Origin: Hydractinia symbiolongicarpus
Lineage: Eukaryota; Cnidaria; Hydrozoa; Anthoathecata; Hydractiniidae
Direction of reading: 5' to 3'
DNA length: 64,000 nt
NCBI RefSeq assembly: GCF_029227915.1
Contig: NC_079878.1
Coordinates: forward strand, 32,887,501 to 32,951,500
Shown: one piece after another, positions 50,461 through 63,655 of the stretch
How positions within the stretch are numbered: the stretch's first letter is position 1
How the letters are laid out: each line of letters opens with the position of its first letter
Notes under the pieces: generated by a model
The model's input: the letters and a program-made list of their open reading frames with translations, nothing else
Databases searched by the model: none
Told to the model about the DNA's origin: nothing
Program-made: the position numbers and the translations under genes

Positions 50461-51699
50461 ACCACTAAAACGCATGAGACTTGTAGTTTTCAAAAATGTT
50501 TTCATTTTTGATGAGACGCTTAACAAAAGAGGTTTAATCGCCGGCAAACGAAATCCCGCGATTTCCCGTAAATCCCGGGCTTGGCCCGTATAGTCGAATG
50601 TATACAAAGAAAGTACCCAGGGAGTAAACTCATTTCCCGAACGATTTTTTAAATTTTTTTTTCACCACTAAAACACATGAGATTTGTAGTTTTCAAAAAT
50701 GTTTTCATTTTTGAAGAGACGCTTAATGAAAGAGGTTTAATCGCCGACAAACGAAAACCCGAGATTTCCCGTAAATCCCGGGCTTGGCCTGTATAGTCAA
50801 AAGTATACAAAGATAGTACCCAGGGAGTAAACTCATTTCCCGAACGATTTTTTAAATTATTTTTTCACCACTAAAACGCATGAGACTTGTAGTTTTCAAA
50901 AATGTTTTCATTTTTGATGAGACGCTGAATAAAAGAAGTTTAATCGCCGGCAAACGAGAACCTGCGATTTCCCGTAAATCCCGGACTCGGCCCGTATAGT
51001 CAAAAGTTTACAAAGAAAGTACCCAGGGAGTAAACTAATTTCCCAAACGATTTTTTAAATTATTATTTCACCACTAAAGCCCATGAGACTTGTAGTTTTT
51101 AAAAATGTTTTCATTTTTGATGAGACGCTGAATAAAAGCAGTTTAATCGCCGGCAAACGAAAACCTGCGATTTCCCGTAAATCCCGGACTCGGCCCGTAT
51201 AGTCAAAAGTATACAAAGAAAGTACCCAGGGAGTAAACTCATTTCCCGAACGATTTTTTAAATTATTTTTTCACCACTAAAACGCATGGGACTTGTAGTT
51301 TTTAAAAATGTTTTCATTTTTGATGAGACGCTGATTAAAAGAAGTTTAATCGCCGGCAAACGAAAACCCGCGATTTCCCGTAAATTCCGGACTCGGCCCG
51401 TATAGTCAAAAGTATACAAGGAAAGTAACCAGTGAGTAAACTCATTTCCCGAACGAACTTTGAAATTATTTTTTCACCACTAAAACGCATGAGACTTGTA
51501 GTTTTCAGAAATGTTTTCATTTTTGATGAGACGCTTAATGAAAGTGGTTTAATCGCCGGCAAACGAAAACCCGCCATTTCCCGTAAACCCCGGACTCGGC
51601 CCGCATAGTCAAAAGTATACAAAGAAAGTACCCAGGAAGTAAACTCATTTCCCGAACGATTTTTTAAATTTTTCACTACTAAAACGCATGAGACTTGTA

Positions 51700-51760
51700 G
51701 TTTTCAAAAATGTTTTCTCCCTGGGTACTTTCTTTGTAAACTTTTGACTATACGGGCCGA
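51700..51760. repeat. Orientation switch 3 with inverted repeat
   Basis: The reference-orientation array breaks off in CAAAAATGTTTTC (ending 51717) and the reversed array begins with TCCCTGGGTACTTTC. They share TC at the joint. The last unit before it is itself unusual, with a 4 bp-shorter AT stretch (TTTTAAATTTTTCACTAC). Arms GTCAAAAGTATACAAAG (51608-51624) and CTTTGTAAACTTTTGAC (about 51732-51748) face each other. The unit one step earlier has a scrambled CGAACGAACTTTGAAATT (near 51452). Confidence 0.92.
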
Positions 51761-51909
51761 GTCCGGGATTTACGGAAAGTCGCGGGTTTTTGTTTGCCGG
51801 CGATTAAACTTCTTTTATTCATCGTTTCATCAAAAATGAAAGTATTTTTAAATACTACAAGTCTCATGGGCTTTAGTGCTGAAATAATAATTTAGAAAAT
51901 CGTTCGGGA

Positions 51910-52730
51910 AATAAGTTTACACCCTGGGTACTTTCTTTGTATACTTTTGACTATACGGGCCGAGTCCGGGATTTACGGGAAATCGCAGGTTTTCGTTTGC
52001 CGGCGATTAAACTTCTTTTATTCAGCGTCTCATCAAAAATGAAAACATTTTTGAAAACTACAAGTCTCATGCGTTTTAGTGGTGAAAAAATAATTTAAAA
52101 AATCGTTCGGGAAATGAGTTTACTCCCTGGGTACTTTCTTTGTATACTTTTGACTATACGGGCCGAGTCCGGGATTTACGGGAAGTCGCGGGTTTTTGTT
52201 TGCCGGCGATTAAACTTCTTTTATTCAGCGTCTCATCAAAAATGAAAGTATTTTTAAATACTACAAGTCTCATGGGCTTTAGTGGTGAAATAATAATTTA
52301 AAAAATCGTTCGGGAAACGACTTTACACCCTGGGTACTTTCTTTGTATACTTTTGACTATACGGGCCGAGTCCGGGATTTACGGGAAATCGCAGGTTTTC
52401 GTTTGCCGGCGATTAAACTTCTTTTATTCAGCGTCTCATCAAAAATGAAAACATTTTTGAAAACTACAAGTCTCATGCGTTTTAGTGGTGAAAAAATAAT
52501 TTAAAAAATTGTTCGGGAAATGAGTTTACTCCCTGGGTACTTTCTTTGTATACTTTTGACTATACGGGCCGAGTCCGGGATTTACGGGAAGTCGCGGGTT
52601 TTTGTTTGCCGGCGAGTAAACTTATTTTATTCAGCGTCTCATCAAAAATGAAAGTATTTTTAAATACTATAAGTCTCATGGGCTTTAGTGGTGAAATAAT
52701 AATTTAAAATATCGTTCGGGAAATGAGTTT
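51910..52730 (-). repeat. Tandem dimer HOR of about 406 bp
   Basis: A CAAAAG-type unit with GCAGGTTTTCG alternates with a unit that has GTCGCGGGTTTTTG and AGTATTTTTAAATACT. The pair recurs with a 406 bp step (51841, 52247, 52653). The copies are nearly identical. Confidence 0.8.
52247..52262. other. Block 4-specific dyad AGTATTT-TT-AAATACT (example)
   Basis: In about ten block 4 units between 51.84 and 58.14 kb, the usual AAACATTTTTGAAAACT reads AAGTATTTTTAAATACT. This makes a perfect dyad with 7 bp arms and a TT centre, while the ordinary monomer dyad loses its C-G pair and is weakened. I did not see this form in blocks 1-3. Confidence 0.75.
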
Positions 52731-55560
52731 ACACCCTGGATACTTTCTTTGTATACTTTTGACTATGCGGGCCGAGTCCGGGGTTTACGGGAAATGGCGG
52801 GATTTCGTTTGCCGGCGATTAAACTTCTTTTATTTAGCGTCTCATAAAAAATGAAAACATTTTTGAAAACTACAAGTCTCAAGCGTTTTAGTGGTGAAAA
52901 CATAATTTAAAAAATCGTTTTGGAAATGAGTTTACTCACAGGGTACTTTCTTTGTATACATTCCACTATACGGGCCAAGCCCGGGATTTACGGGAAATCG
53001 CGGGTTTTCGTTTGCCGGCGATTAAACCACTTTCATTAAGCCTGTCATCAAAAATGAAAACATTTTTGAAAACTACAAGTCTCAAGCGTTTTAGTGGTGA
53101 AAAAATAATTTAAAAATTCGTTCGGGAAATGAGTTTACTCACTGGGTACTTTCCTTGTATACTTTTGACTATACGGGCCGAGTCCGGGATTTACGGGAAA
53201 TCGCCGGTTTTCTTTTGCCGGCGATTAAAGTTCTTTTATTTAGCGTCTCATCAAAAATGAAAACATTTTTGAAAACTACAAGTCTCAAGCGTTTTAGTGG
53301 TGAAAAGATAATTTAAAAAATCGTTTTGGAAATGAGTTTACTCACAGGGTACTTTCTTTGTATATTTTTGACTATACGGGCCGAGTCCGGGATTTACGGG
53401 AAATCGCAGGTTTTCGTTTGCCGGCGATTAAACTTCTTTTATTCAGCGTCTCATCAAAAATGAAAACATTTTTGAAAACTACAAGTCTCATGCGTTTTAG
53501 TGGTGAAAAAATAATTTAAAAATTCGTTCTGGAAAAGAGTTTACTCCCTGGGTACTTTCCTTGTATATTTTTGACTATACAGGCCGAGTCCGGGATTTAA
53601 GGGAAATCGCGGGTTTTTGTTTGCCGGCGATTAAACTTCTTTTATTCAGCGTCTCATCAAAAATGAAAGTATTTTTAAATACTATAAGTCTCATGGGCTT
53701 TAGTGGTGAAATAATAATTTAAAAAATCGTTTTGGAAATGAGTTTACTCACCGGGTACTTTCTTTGTATACATTGGACTATACGGGCCAAGCCCGGGATT
53801 TACGGGAAATTGCGGGTTTTCGTTTGCCGGCGATTAAACCACTTTCATAAAGCGTCTCATCAAAAATGAAAACATTTCTGAAAACTACAAGTCTCATGCG
53901 TTTTAGTGGTGAAAAAATAATTTAAAAATACGTTCGGGAAATGAGTTTACTCCCTGGGTACTTTCTTTGTATACTTTAGACTATACGGGCCGAGTCCGGG
54001 ATTTACGAGAAGTCGCGGGTTTTTGTTTGCCGGCGATTAAACTTATTTTATTCAGCGTCTCATCAAAAATGAAAGTATTTTTAAATACTATAAGTCTCAT
54101 GGGCTTTAGTGGTGAAATAATAATTTAAAAAATCGTTCGGGGAATGAGTTTACACCCTGGATACTTTCTTTGTATACTTTTGACTATGCGGGCCGAGTCC
54201 GGGGTTTACGGGAAATGGCGGGATTTCGTTTGCCGGCGATTAAACTTCTTTTATTTAGCGTCTCATAAAAAATGAAAACATTTTTGAAAACTACAAGTCT
54301 CAAGCGTTTTAGTGGTGAAAACATAATTTAAAAAATCGTTTTGGAAATGAGTTTACTCACAGGGTACTTTCTTTGTATACATTCCACTATACGGGCCAAG
54401 CCCGGGATTTACGGGAAATCGCGGGTTTTCGTTTGCCGGCGATTAAACCACTTTCATTAAGCCTGTCATCAAAAATGAAAACATTTTTGAAAACTACAAG
54501 TCTCAAGCGTTTTAGTGGTGAAAAAATAATTTAAAAATTCGTTCGGGAAATGAGTTTACTCACTGGGTACTTTCCTTGTATACTTTTGACTATACGGGCC
54601 GAGTCCGGGATTTACGGGAAATCGCCGGTTTTCTTTTGCCGGCGATTAAAGTTCTTTTATTTAGCGTCTCATCAAAAATGAAAACATTTTTGAAAACTAC
54701 AAGTGTCAAGCGTTTTAGTGGTGAAAAGATAATTTAAAAAATCGTTTTGGAAATGAGTTTACTCACAGGGTACTTTCTTTGTATATTTTTGACTATACGG
54801 GCCGAGTCCGGGATTTACGGGAAATCGCAGGTTTTCGTTTGCCGGCGATTAAACTTCTTTTATTCAGCGTCTCATCAAAAATGAAAACATTTTTGAAAAC
54901 TACAAGTCTCATGCGTTTTAGTGGTGAAAAAATAATTTAAAAATTCGTTCTGGAAAAGAGTTTACTCCCTGGGTACTTTCCTTGTATATTTTTGACTATA
55001 CAGGCCGAGTCGGGAAATCGCGGGTTTTCGTTTTCCGGCGATTAAACTTCTTTTATTCAGCGTCTCATCAAAAATGAAAGTATTTTTAAATACTATAAGT
55101 CTCATGGGCTTTAGTGGTGAAATAATAATTTAAAAAATCGTTTTGGAAATGAGTTTACTCACAGGGTACTTTCTTTGTATACATTGGACTATACGGGCCA
55201 AGCCCGTGATTTACGGGAAATTGCGGGTTTTCGTTTGCCGGCAAATAAACCACTTTCATAAAGCGTCTCACCAAAAATGAAAACATTTTTGAAAACTACA
55301 AGTCTCATGCGTTTTAGTGGTGAAAAAATAATTTAAAAATTCGTTCGGGAAAAGAGTTTACTCCCTGGGTACTTTCCTTGTATATTTTTGACTATACAGG
55401 CCGAGTCCGGGATTTACGGGAAATCGGGGGTTTTTGTTTGCCGGCGATTAAACTTCTTTTATTCAGCGTCTCATCAAAAATGAAAGTATTTTTAAATACT
55501 ATAAGTCTCATGGGCTTTAGTGGTGAAAAAATAATTTAAAAAATCGTTTTGGAAATGAGT
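52731..55560 (-). repeat. Tandem seven-monomer HOR of 1421 bp, two copies
   Basis: ACACCCTGGATACTTTC lies at 52732 and 54152, about 1421 bp apart (7 x 203). Shared marks include CATTCCACTATACG, AGCCTGTCATC, TCTCAAGCG, CTTTTGCCGGCGATTAAAG and GTATATTTTTGAC. In the second copy the unit near 55010 has lost 10 bp (CCGAGTCGGGAAATCG for CCGAGTCCGGGATTTACGGG...), and the offset drops to about 1411 bp after it. Confidence 0.83.
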
Positions 55561-58360
55561 TTACTCACAGGGTACTTTCTTTGTATACATTGGACTATAC
55601 GGGCCAAGCCGGGGATTTACGGGAAATTGCGGGTTTTCGTTTGCCGGCGATTAAACCACTTTCATAAAGCGTCTCATCAAAAATGAAAACATTTCTGAAA
55701 ACTACAAGTCTCATGCGTTTTAGTGGTGAAAAAATAATTTAAAAATACGTTCGGGAAATGAGTTTACTCACTGGGTACTTTCCTTGTATACTTTTGAATA
55801 TACGGGCCGAGTCCGAGATTGACGGGAAATCGCGGGTTTTCGTTTGCCGGCGATTAAACTTCTTTTATTCAGCGTCTCATCAAAAATGAAAACATTTTTA
55901 AAAACTACAAGTCTCATGGGCTTTAGTGGTGAAGTAATAATTTAAAAAATCGTTTGGGAAATGAGTTTACTCCCTGGGTACTTTCTTTGTATACTTTTGA
56001 CTATACGGGCCGAGTCCGGGATTTACGGGAAATCGCAGGTTTTCGTTTGCAGGCGATTCAACTTCTTTTATTCAGCGTCTCATCAAAAATGAAAACATTT
56101 TTAAAAACTACAAGTCTCATGGGCTTTAGTGGTGAAATAATAATTTAAAAAATCGTTTGGGAAATGAGTTTACTCCCTGGGTACTTTCTTTGTATACTTT
56201 TGACTATACGGGCCGAGTCCGGGATTTACGGGAAATCGCAGGTTTTCGTTTGCAGGCGATTAAACCACTTTCATTAAGCGTCTCATCAAAAATGAAAACA
56301 TTTTTAAAAACTACAAGTCTCATGGGCTTTAGTGGTGAAATAATAATTTAAAAAATCGTTCGGGAAATGAGTATACACCCTGGGTACTTTCTTTGTGTAC
56401 TTTTGACTATACGGGCCGACGCCGGGATTTACGGGAAATCGCAGGTTTTCGTTTGCCGGCGACTAAACTTCTTTCATTCAGCATCTCATCAAAAATGAAA
56501 ACATTTTTGAAAACTACAAGTCTCATGCGTTTTAGTGGTGAAAAAATAATTTAAAAAATCGTTTTGGAAATGAGTTTACTCACCGGGTACTTTCTTTGTA
56601 TACATTGGACTATACGGGCCAAGCCCGGGATTTACGGGAAATTGCGGGTTTTCGTTTGCCGGCGATTAAACCACTTTCATAAAGCGTCTCATCAAAAATG
56701 AAAACATTTCTGAAAACTACAAGTCTCATGCGTTTTAGTGGTGAAAAAATAATTTAAAAATACGTTCGGGAAATGAGTTTACTCACTGGGTACTTTCCTT
56801 GTATACTTTTGACTATACGGGCCGAGTCCGGGATTGACGGGAAATCGCGGGTTTTCGTTTGCCGGCGATTAAACTTCTTTTATTCAGCGTCTCATCAAAA
56901 ATGAAAACATTTTTAAAAACTACAAGTCTCATGGGCTTTAGTGGTGAAATAATAATTTAAAAAATCGTTTGGGAAATGAGTTTACTCCCTGGGTACTTTC
57001 TTTGTATACTTTTGACTATACGGGCCGAGTCCGGGATTTACGGGAAATCGCAGGTTTTCGTTTGCAGGCGATTAAACTTCTTTTATTCAGCGTCTCATCA
57101 AAAATGAAAGTATTTTTAAATACTATAAGTCTCATGGGCTTTAGTGGTGAAATGATAATTTAAAAAATCGTTTTGGAAATGAGTTTACTCACAGGGTACT
57201 TTCTTTGTATACATTGGACTATACGGGCCAAGCCCGGGATTTACGGGAAATTGCGGGTTTTCGTTTGCCGGCGATTAAACCACTTTTATAAAGCGTCTCA
57301 CCAAAAATGAAAACATTTTTGACAACTACAAGTCTCATGCGTTTTAGTGGTGAAAAAATAATTTAAAAATTCGTTCGGGAAAAGAGTTTACTCCCTGGGT
57401 ACTTTCCTTGTATATTTTTGACTATACAGGCCGAGTCCGGGATTTACGGGAAATCGGGGGTTTTTGTTTGCCGGCGATTAAACTTCTTTTATTCAGCGTC
57501 TCATCAAAAATGAAAACATTTTTAAAAACTACAAGTCTCATGGGTTTTAGTGGTGAAATAATAATTTAAAAAATCGTTTGGGAAATGAGTTTACTCCCTG
57601 GGTACTTTTTTTGTATACTTTTGACTATACGGGCCGAGTCCGGGATTTACGGGAAATCGCAGGTTTTCGTTTGCAGGCGATTGAACTTCTTTTATTCAGC
57701 GTCTCATCAAAAATGAAAGTATTTTTAAATACTATAAGTCTCATGGGCTTTAGTGGTGAAATAATAATTTAAAAAATCGTTTTGGAAATGAGTTTACTCA
57801 CAGGGTACTTTCTTTGTATACATTGGACTATACGGGCCAAGCCCGGGATTTACGGGAAATTGCGGGTTTTCGTTTGCCGGCGATTAAACCACTTTCATAA
57901 AGCGTCTCACTAAAAATAAAAACATTTTTGAAAACTACAAGTCTCATGCGTTTTAGTGGTGAAAAAATAATTTAAAAATTCGTTCGGGAAAAGAGTTTAC
58001 TCCCTGGGTACTTTCCTTGTATATTTTTGACTATACAGGCCGAGTCCGGGATTTACGGGAAATCGGGGGTTTTTGTTTGCCGGCGATTAAACTTCTTTTA
58101 TTCAGCGTCTCATCAAAAATGAAAGTATTTTTAAATACTATAAGTCTCATGGGCTTTAGTGGTGAAAAAATAATTTAAAAAATCGTTTCGGAAATGAGTT
58201 TACTCACAGGGTACTTTCTTTGTATACATTGGACTATACGGGCCAAGCCCGGGATTTACGGGAAATTGCGGGTTTTCGTTTGCCGGTGATTAAACCACTT
58301 TCATAAAGCGTCTCATCAAAAATGAAAACATTTCTGAAAACTACAAGTCTCATGTGTTTT
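55340..58360 (-). repeat. HOR region with 609 and 2030 bp spacing
   Basis: The marker GGGAAAAGAGTTTACTCCC with CCTTGTATATTTTTGAC recurs near 55351, 57381 and 57990, spacings of 2030 bp (10 monomers) and 609 bp (3 monomers). Units with TTTGCAGGCGATT, CATTGGACTATACG and CACTTTCATAAAGCG are interleaved in the same order. A tandem single-unit duplication (55954-56148 and 56157-56351) also lies here. Confidence 0.75.
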
Positions 58361-61300
58361 AGTGGTGAAAATTAATTTAAAAAATCGTTCGGGAAATGAG
58401 TTTACTCCCTGGGTACTTTCTTTGTATATTTTTGACTATACGGGCCGAGTCCGGGATTTACGGGAAATCGCAGGTTTTCGTTTGCCGGCGATTAATATTC
58501 TTTTATTCAGCGTCTCATTAAAAATGAAAACATTTTTGAAAACTAAAAGTCTCATGCGTTTTAGTGGTGAAAAAATAATTTAAAAAATCGTTCGGGAAAT
58601 GAGTTTACACCCTGGGTACTTTCTTTGTATACTTTTGACTATACGGGCCGAGTCCGGGATTTACGGGAAATCGCAGGTTTTCGTTTGCCGGCGATTAAAC
58701 TGCTTTTATTCAGCGTCTCATCAAAAATGAAAACATTTTTGAAAACTACAAGTCTCATGCGTTTTAGTTGTGAAAAAATAAATTAAAAAATCGTTTGGGA
58801 AATGAGTTTACTCCCTGGGTACTATCTTTGTATACTTTTGAATATACGGGCCAAGCCTGGGATTTACGGGAAATCTCGGGTTTTCGTTTGCCGGCGATTA
58901 AACCTCTTTCATTAAGCGTCTCATCAAAAATGAAAACATTTTTGAAAACTACAAGTCTCATGCGTTTTAGTGGTGAAAAAAAAATTTAAAAAATCGTTCG
59001 GGAAATGAGTTTACTCCCTGGGTACTTTCTTTGTATACATTCGACTATACGGGCCAAACCCGGGATTTACGGGAAATCGCGGGTTTTCGTTTGCCGGCGA
59101 TTAAACAACTTTCATTAAGCGTCTCATCAAAAATGAAAACATTTTTGAAAACTACAAGTCTCATGCGTTTTAATGGTGAAAAAATAATTTAAAAATTCGT
59201 TAGGGAAATGAGTTTACTCACTGGGTACTTTCCTTGTATACTTTTGACTATACGGGCCGAAACAGGGATTTACGGGAAATCGCGGGTTTTCGTTTGCCGT
59301 CGATTAAACTTCTTTTATTTAGCGTCTCATCAAAAATGAAAACATTTCTGAAAACTACAAGTCTCATGCGTTTTAGTGGTGAAAATTAATTTAAAAAATC
59401 GTTCGGGAAATGAGTTTACTCCCTGGGTACTTTCTTTGTATATTTTTGACTATACGGGCCGAGTCCGGGATTTACGGGAAATCGCAGGTTTTCGTTTGCC
59501 GGCGATTAATATTCTTTTATTCAGCGTCTCATCAAAAATGAAAACATTTCTGAAAACTACAAGTCTCATGCGTTTTAGTGGTGAAAAAATAATTTAAAAA
59601 ATCGTTCGGGAAATGAGTTTACACCCTGGGTACTTTCTTTGTATACTATTGACTATACGGGCCGAGTCCGGGATTTACGGGAAATCGCAGGTTTTCGTTT
59701 GCCGGCGATTAAACTGCTTTTATTCAGCGTCTCATCAAAAATGAAAACATTTTTGAAAACTACAAGTCCCATGCGTTTTAATGGTGAAAAAATAATTTAA
59801 AAATTCGTTAGGGAAATGAGTTTACTCACTGGGTACTTTCCTTGTATACTTTTGACTATACGGGCCGAGACCGGGATTTACGGGAAATCGCGGGTTTTCG
59901 TTTGCCGTCAATTAAACTTCTTTTATTTAGCGTCTCATCAAAAATGAAAACATTTCTGAAAACTACAAGTCTCATGCGTTTTAGTGGTGAAAATTAATTT
60001 AAAAAATCGTTCGGGAAATGAGTTTACTCCCTGGGTACTTTCTTTGTATATTTTTGACTATACGGGCCGAGTCCGGGATTTACGGGAAATCGCAGGTTTT
60101 CGTTTGCCGGCGATTAATATTCTTTTATTCAGCGTCTCATTAAAAATGAAAACATTTTTGAAAACTAAAAGTCTCATGCGTTTTAGTGGTGAAAAAATAA
60201 TTTAAAAAATCGTTCGGGAAATGAGTTTACACCCTGGGTACTTTCTTTGTATACTTTTGACTATACGGGCCGAGTCCGGGATTTACGGGAAATCGCAGGT
60301 TTTCGTTTGCAGGCGATTAAACTGCTTTTATTCAGCGTCTCATCAAAAATGAAAACATTTTTGAAAACTACAAGTCTCATGCGTTTTAATGGTGAAAAAA
60401 TAATTTAAAAAATCGTTAGGGAAATGAGTTTACTCCCTGGGTACTTTCTTTGTATATTTTTGACTATACGGGCCGAGTCCGGGATTTACGGGAAATCGCG
60501 GGTTTTCGTTTGCCGTCGATTAAACTTCTTTTATTTAGCGTCTCATCAAAAATGAAAACATTTCTGAAAACTACAAGTCTCATGCGTTTTAGTTGTGAAA
60601 AAATAAATTAAAAAATCGTTTGGGAAATGAGTTTACTCCCTGGGTACTATCTTTGTATACTTTTGAATATACGGGCCAAGCCTGGGATTTACGGGAAATC
60701 TCGGGTTTTCGTTTGCCGGCGATTAAACCTCTTTCATTAAGCGTCTCATCAAAAATGAAAACATTTTTGAAAACTACAAGTCTCATGCGTTTTAGTGGTG
60801 AAAAAAAAATTTAAAAAATCGTTCGGGAAATGAGTTTACTCCCTGGGTACTTTCTTTGTATACATTCGACTATACGGGCCAAGCCCGGGATTTACGGGAA
60901 ATCGCGGGATTTCGTTTGCCGGCGATTAAACCTCTTTTATTAAGCGTCTCATCAAAAATGAAAACATTTTTGAAAACTGCAAGTCTCATGCGTTTTAGTG
61001 GTGAAAAGATAATTGAAAAAATCGTTTCGGAAATGAGTTTACTCACAGGGTACTTTCTTTGTATACATTCGACTATACGGGCCAAACCCGGGATTTACGG
61101 GAAATCGCGGGTTTTCGTTTGCCGGCGATTAAACAACTTTCATTAAGCGTCTCATCAAAAATGAAAACATTTTTGAAAACTACAAGTCTCATGCGTTTTA
61201 ATGGTGAAAAAATAATTTAAAAATTCGTTAGGGAAATGAGTTTACTCACTGGGTACTTTCCTTGTATACTTTTGACTATACGGGCCGAGACAGGGATTTA

Positions 61301-63655
61301 CGGGAAATCGCGGGTTTTCGTTTGCCGTCGATTAAACTTCTTTTATTTAGCGTCTCATCAAAAATGAAAACATTTCTGAAAACTACAAGTCTCATGCGTT
61401 TTAGTGGTGAAAATTAATTTAAAAAATCGTTCGGGAAATGAGTTTACTCCCTGGGTACTTTCTTTGTATATTTTTGACTATACGGGCCGAGTCCGGGATT
61501 TACGGGAAATCGCAGGTTTTCGTTTGCCGGCGATTAATATTCTTTTATTCAGCGTCTCATCAAAAATGAAAACATTTTTGAAAACTAAAAGTCTCATGCG
61601 TTTTAGTGGTGAAAAAATAATTTAAAAAATCGTTCGGGAAATGAGTTTACACCCTGGGTACTTTCTTTGTATACTTTTGACTATACGGGCCGAGTCCGGG
61701 ATTTACGGGAAATCGCAGGTTTTCGTTTGCCGGCGATTAAACTGCTTTTATTCAGCGTCTCATCAAAAATGAAAACATTTTTGAAAACTACAAGTCTCAT
61801 GCGTTTTAATGGTGAAAAAATAATTTAAAAATTCGTTAGGGAAATGAGTTTACTCACTGGGTACTTTCCTTGTATACTTTTGACTATACGGGCCGAGACC
61901 GGGATTTACGGGAAATCGCGGGTTTTCGTTTGCCGGCGATTAAACTTCTTTTATTTAGCGTCTCATCAAAAATGAAAACATTTTTAAAAACTACAAGTCT
62001 CATGGGCTATAGTGGTAAAATATAAATTTAGAAAATCGTTTGGGAAATGAGTTTACTCCCTGGGTACTTTCTTTGTATACTTTTGACTATACGGGCCGAG
62101 TCCGGGATTTATGGGAAATCGCAGGTTTTCGTTTGCCGGCGATTAAACTTCTTTTATTCAGCGTCTCATCAAAAATGAAAACATTTTTGAAAACTACAAG
62201 TCTCATGCGTTTTAGTTGTGAAAAAATAAATTAAAAAATCGTTTGGGAAATGAGTTTACTCCCTGGGTACTATCTTTGTATACTTTTGAATATACGGGCC
62301 AAGCCTGGGATTTACGGGAAATCTCGGGTTTTCGTTTGCCGGCGATTAAACCTCTTTCATTAAGCGTCTCATCAAAAATGAAAACATTTTTGAAAACTAC
62401 AAGTCTCATGCGTTTTAGTGGTGAAAAAAAAATTTAAAAAATCGTTCGGGAAATGAGTTTACTCCCTGGGTACTTTCTTTGTATACATTCGACTATACGG
62501 GCCAAGCCCGGGATTTACGGGAAATCGCGGGATTTCGTTTGCCGGCGATTAAACCTCTTTTATTAAGCGTCTCATCAAAAATGAAAACATTTTTGAAAAC
62601 TGCAAGTCTCATGCGTTTTAGTGGTGAAAAGATAATTGAAAAAATCGTTTCGGAAATGAGTTTACTCACAGGGTACTTTCTTTGTATACATTCGACTATA
62701 CGGGCCAAACCCGGGATTTACGGGAAATGGCGGGTTTTCGTTTGCCGGCGATTAAACAACTTTCATTAAGCGTCTCATCAAAAATGAAAACATTTTTGAA
62801 AACTACAAGTCTCATGCGTTTTAATGGTGAAAAAATAATTTAAAAATTCGTTAGGGAAATGAGTTTACTCACTGGGTACTTTCCTTGTATACTTTTGACT
62901 ATACGGGCCGAGACAGGGATTTACGGGAAATCGCGGGTTTTCGTTTGCCGTCGATTAAACTTCTTTTATTTAGCGTCTCATCAAAAATGAAAACATTTCT
63001 GAAAACTACAAGTCTCATGCGTTTTAGTGGTGAAAATTAATTTAAAAAATCGTTCGGGAAATGAGTTTACTCCCTGGGTACTTTCTTTGTATATTTTTGA
63101 CTATACGGGCCGAGTCCGGGATTTACGGGAAATCGCAGGTTTTCGTTTGCCGGCGATTAATATTCTTTTATTCAGCGTCTCATCAAAAATGAAAACATTT
63201 TTGAAAACTAAAAGTCTCATGCGTTTTAGTGGTGAAAAAATAATTTAAAAAATCGTTCGGGAAATGAGTTTACACCCTGGGTACTTTCTTTGTATACTTT
63301 TGACTATACGGGCCGAGACCGGGATTTACGGGAAATCGCGGGTTTTCGTTTGCCGGCGATTAAACTTCTTTTATTTAGCGTCTCATCAAAAATGAAAACA
63401 TTTTTAAAAACTACAAGTCTCATGGGCTATAGTGGTAAAATATAAATTTAGAAAATCGTTTGGGAAATGAGTTTACTCCCTGGGTACTTTCTTTGTATAC
63501 TTTTGACTATACGGGCCGAGTCCGGGATTTATGGGAAATCGCAGGTTTTCGTTTGCCGGCGATTAAACTTCTTTTATTCAGCGTCTCATCAAAAATGAAA
63601 ACATTTTTGAAAACTACAAGTCTCATGCGTTTTAGTGGTGAAAAAATAATTTAAA
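58360..63655 (-). repeat. Recent HOR family with CGATTAATATTC unit, five copies
   Basis: A unit with GTGAAAATTAATTT followed by CGATTAATATTC recurs starting near 58362, 59376, 59984, 61404 and 63027 (steps 1014, 608, 1420 and 1623 bp: 5, 3, 7 and 8 monomers). A unit with GTTGTGAAAAAATAAATT and AATCTCGGG recurs at 58764, 60589 and 62212. A GAATG-type unit with GAAAACTGCAAG recurs at 60856 and 62479, and one with GGGCTATAGTGG at 62040 and 63460. Steps differ by whole monomers, so copies were made by out-of-register exchange. Confidence 0.83.

Larger units (their letters stand above)
39289..51717 (+). repeat. Satellite block 3, monomers in reference orientation
   Basis: About 61 monomers in the same orientation as block 1. 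It is rich in short tandem HORs of 3, 4 and 6 monomers. Eight of its monomers lack the 11 bp segment with GTATAC, a variant I did not find in block 1 but which block 2 carries on the opposite strand. No foreign sequence is visible. Confidence 0.97.
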
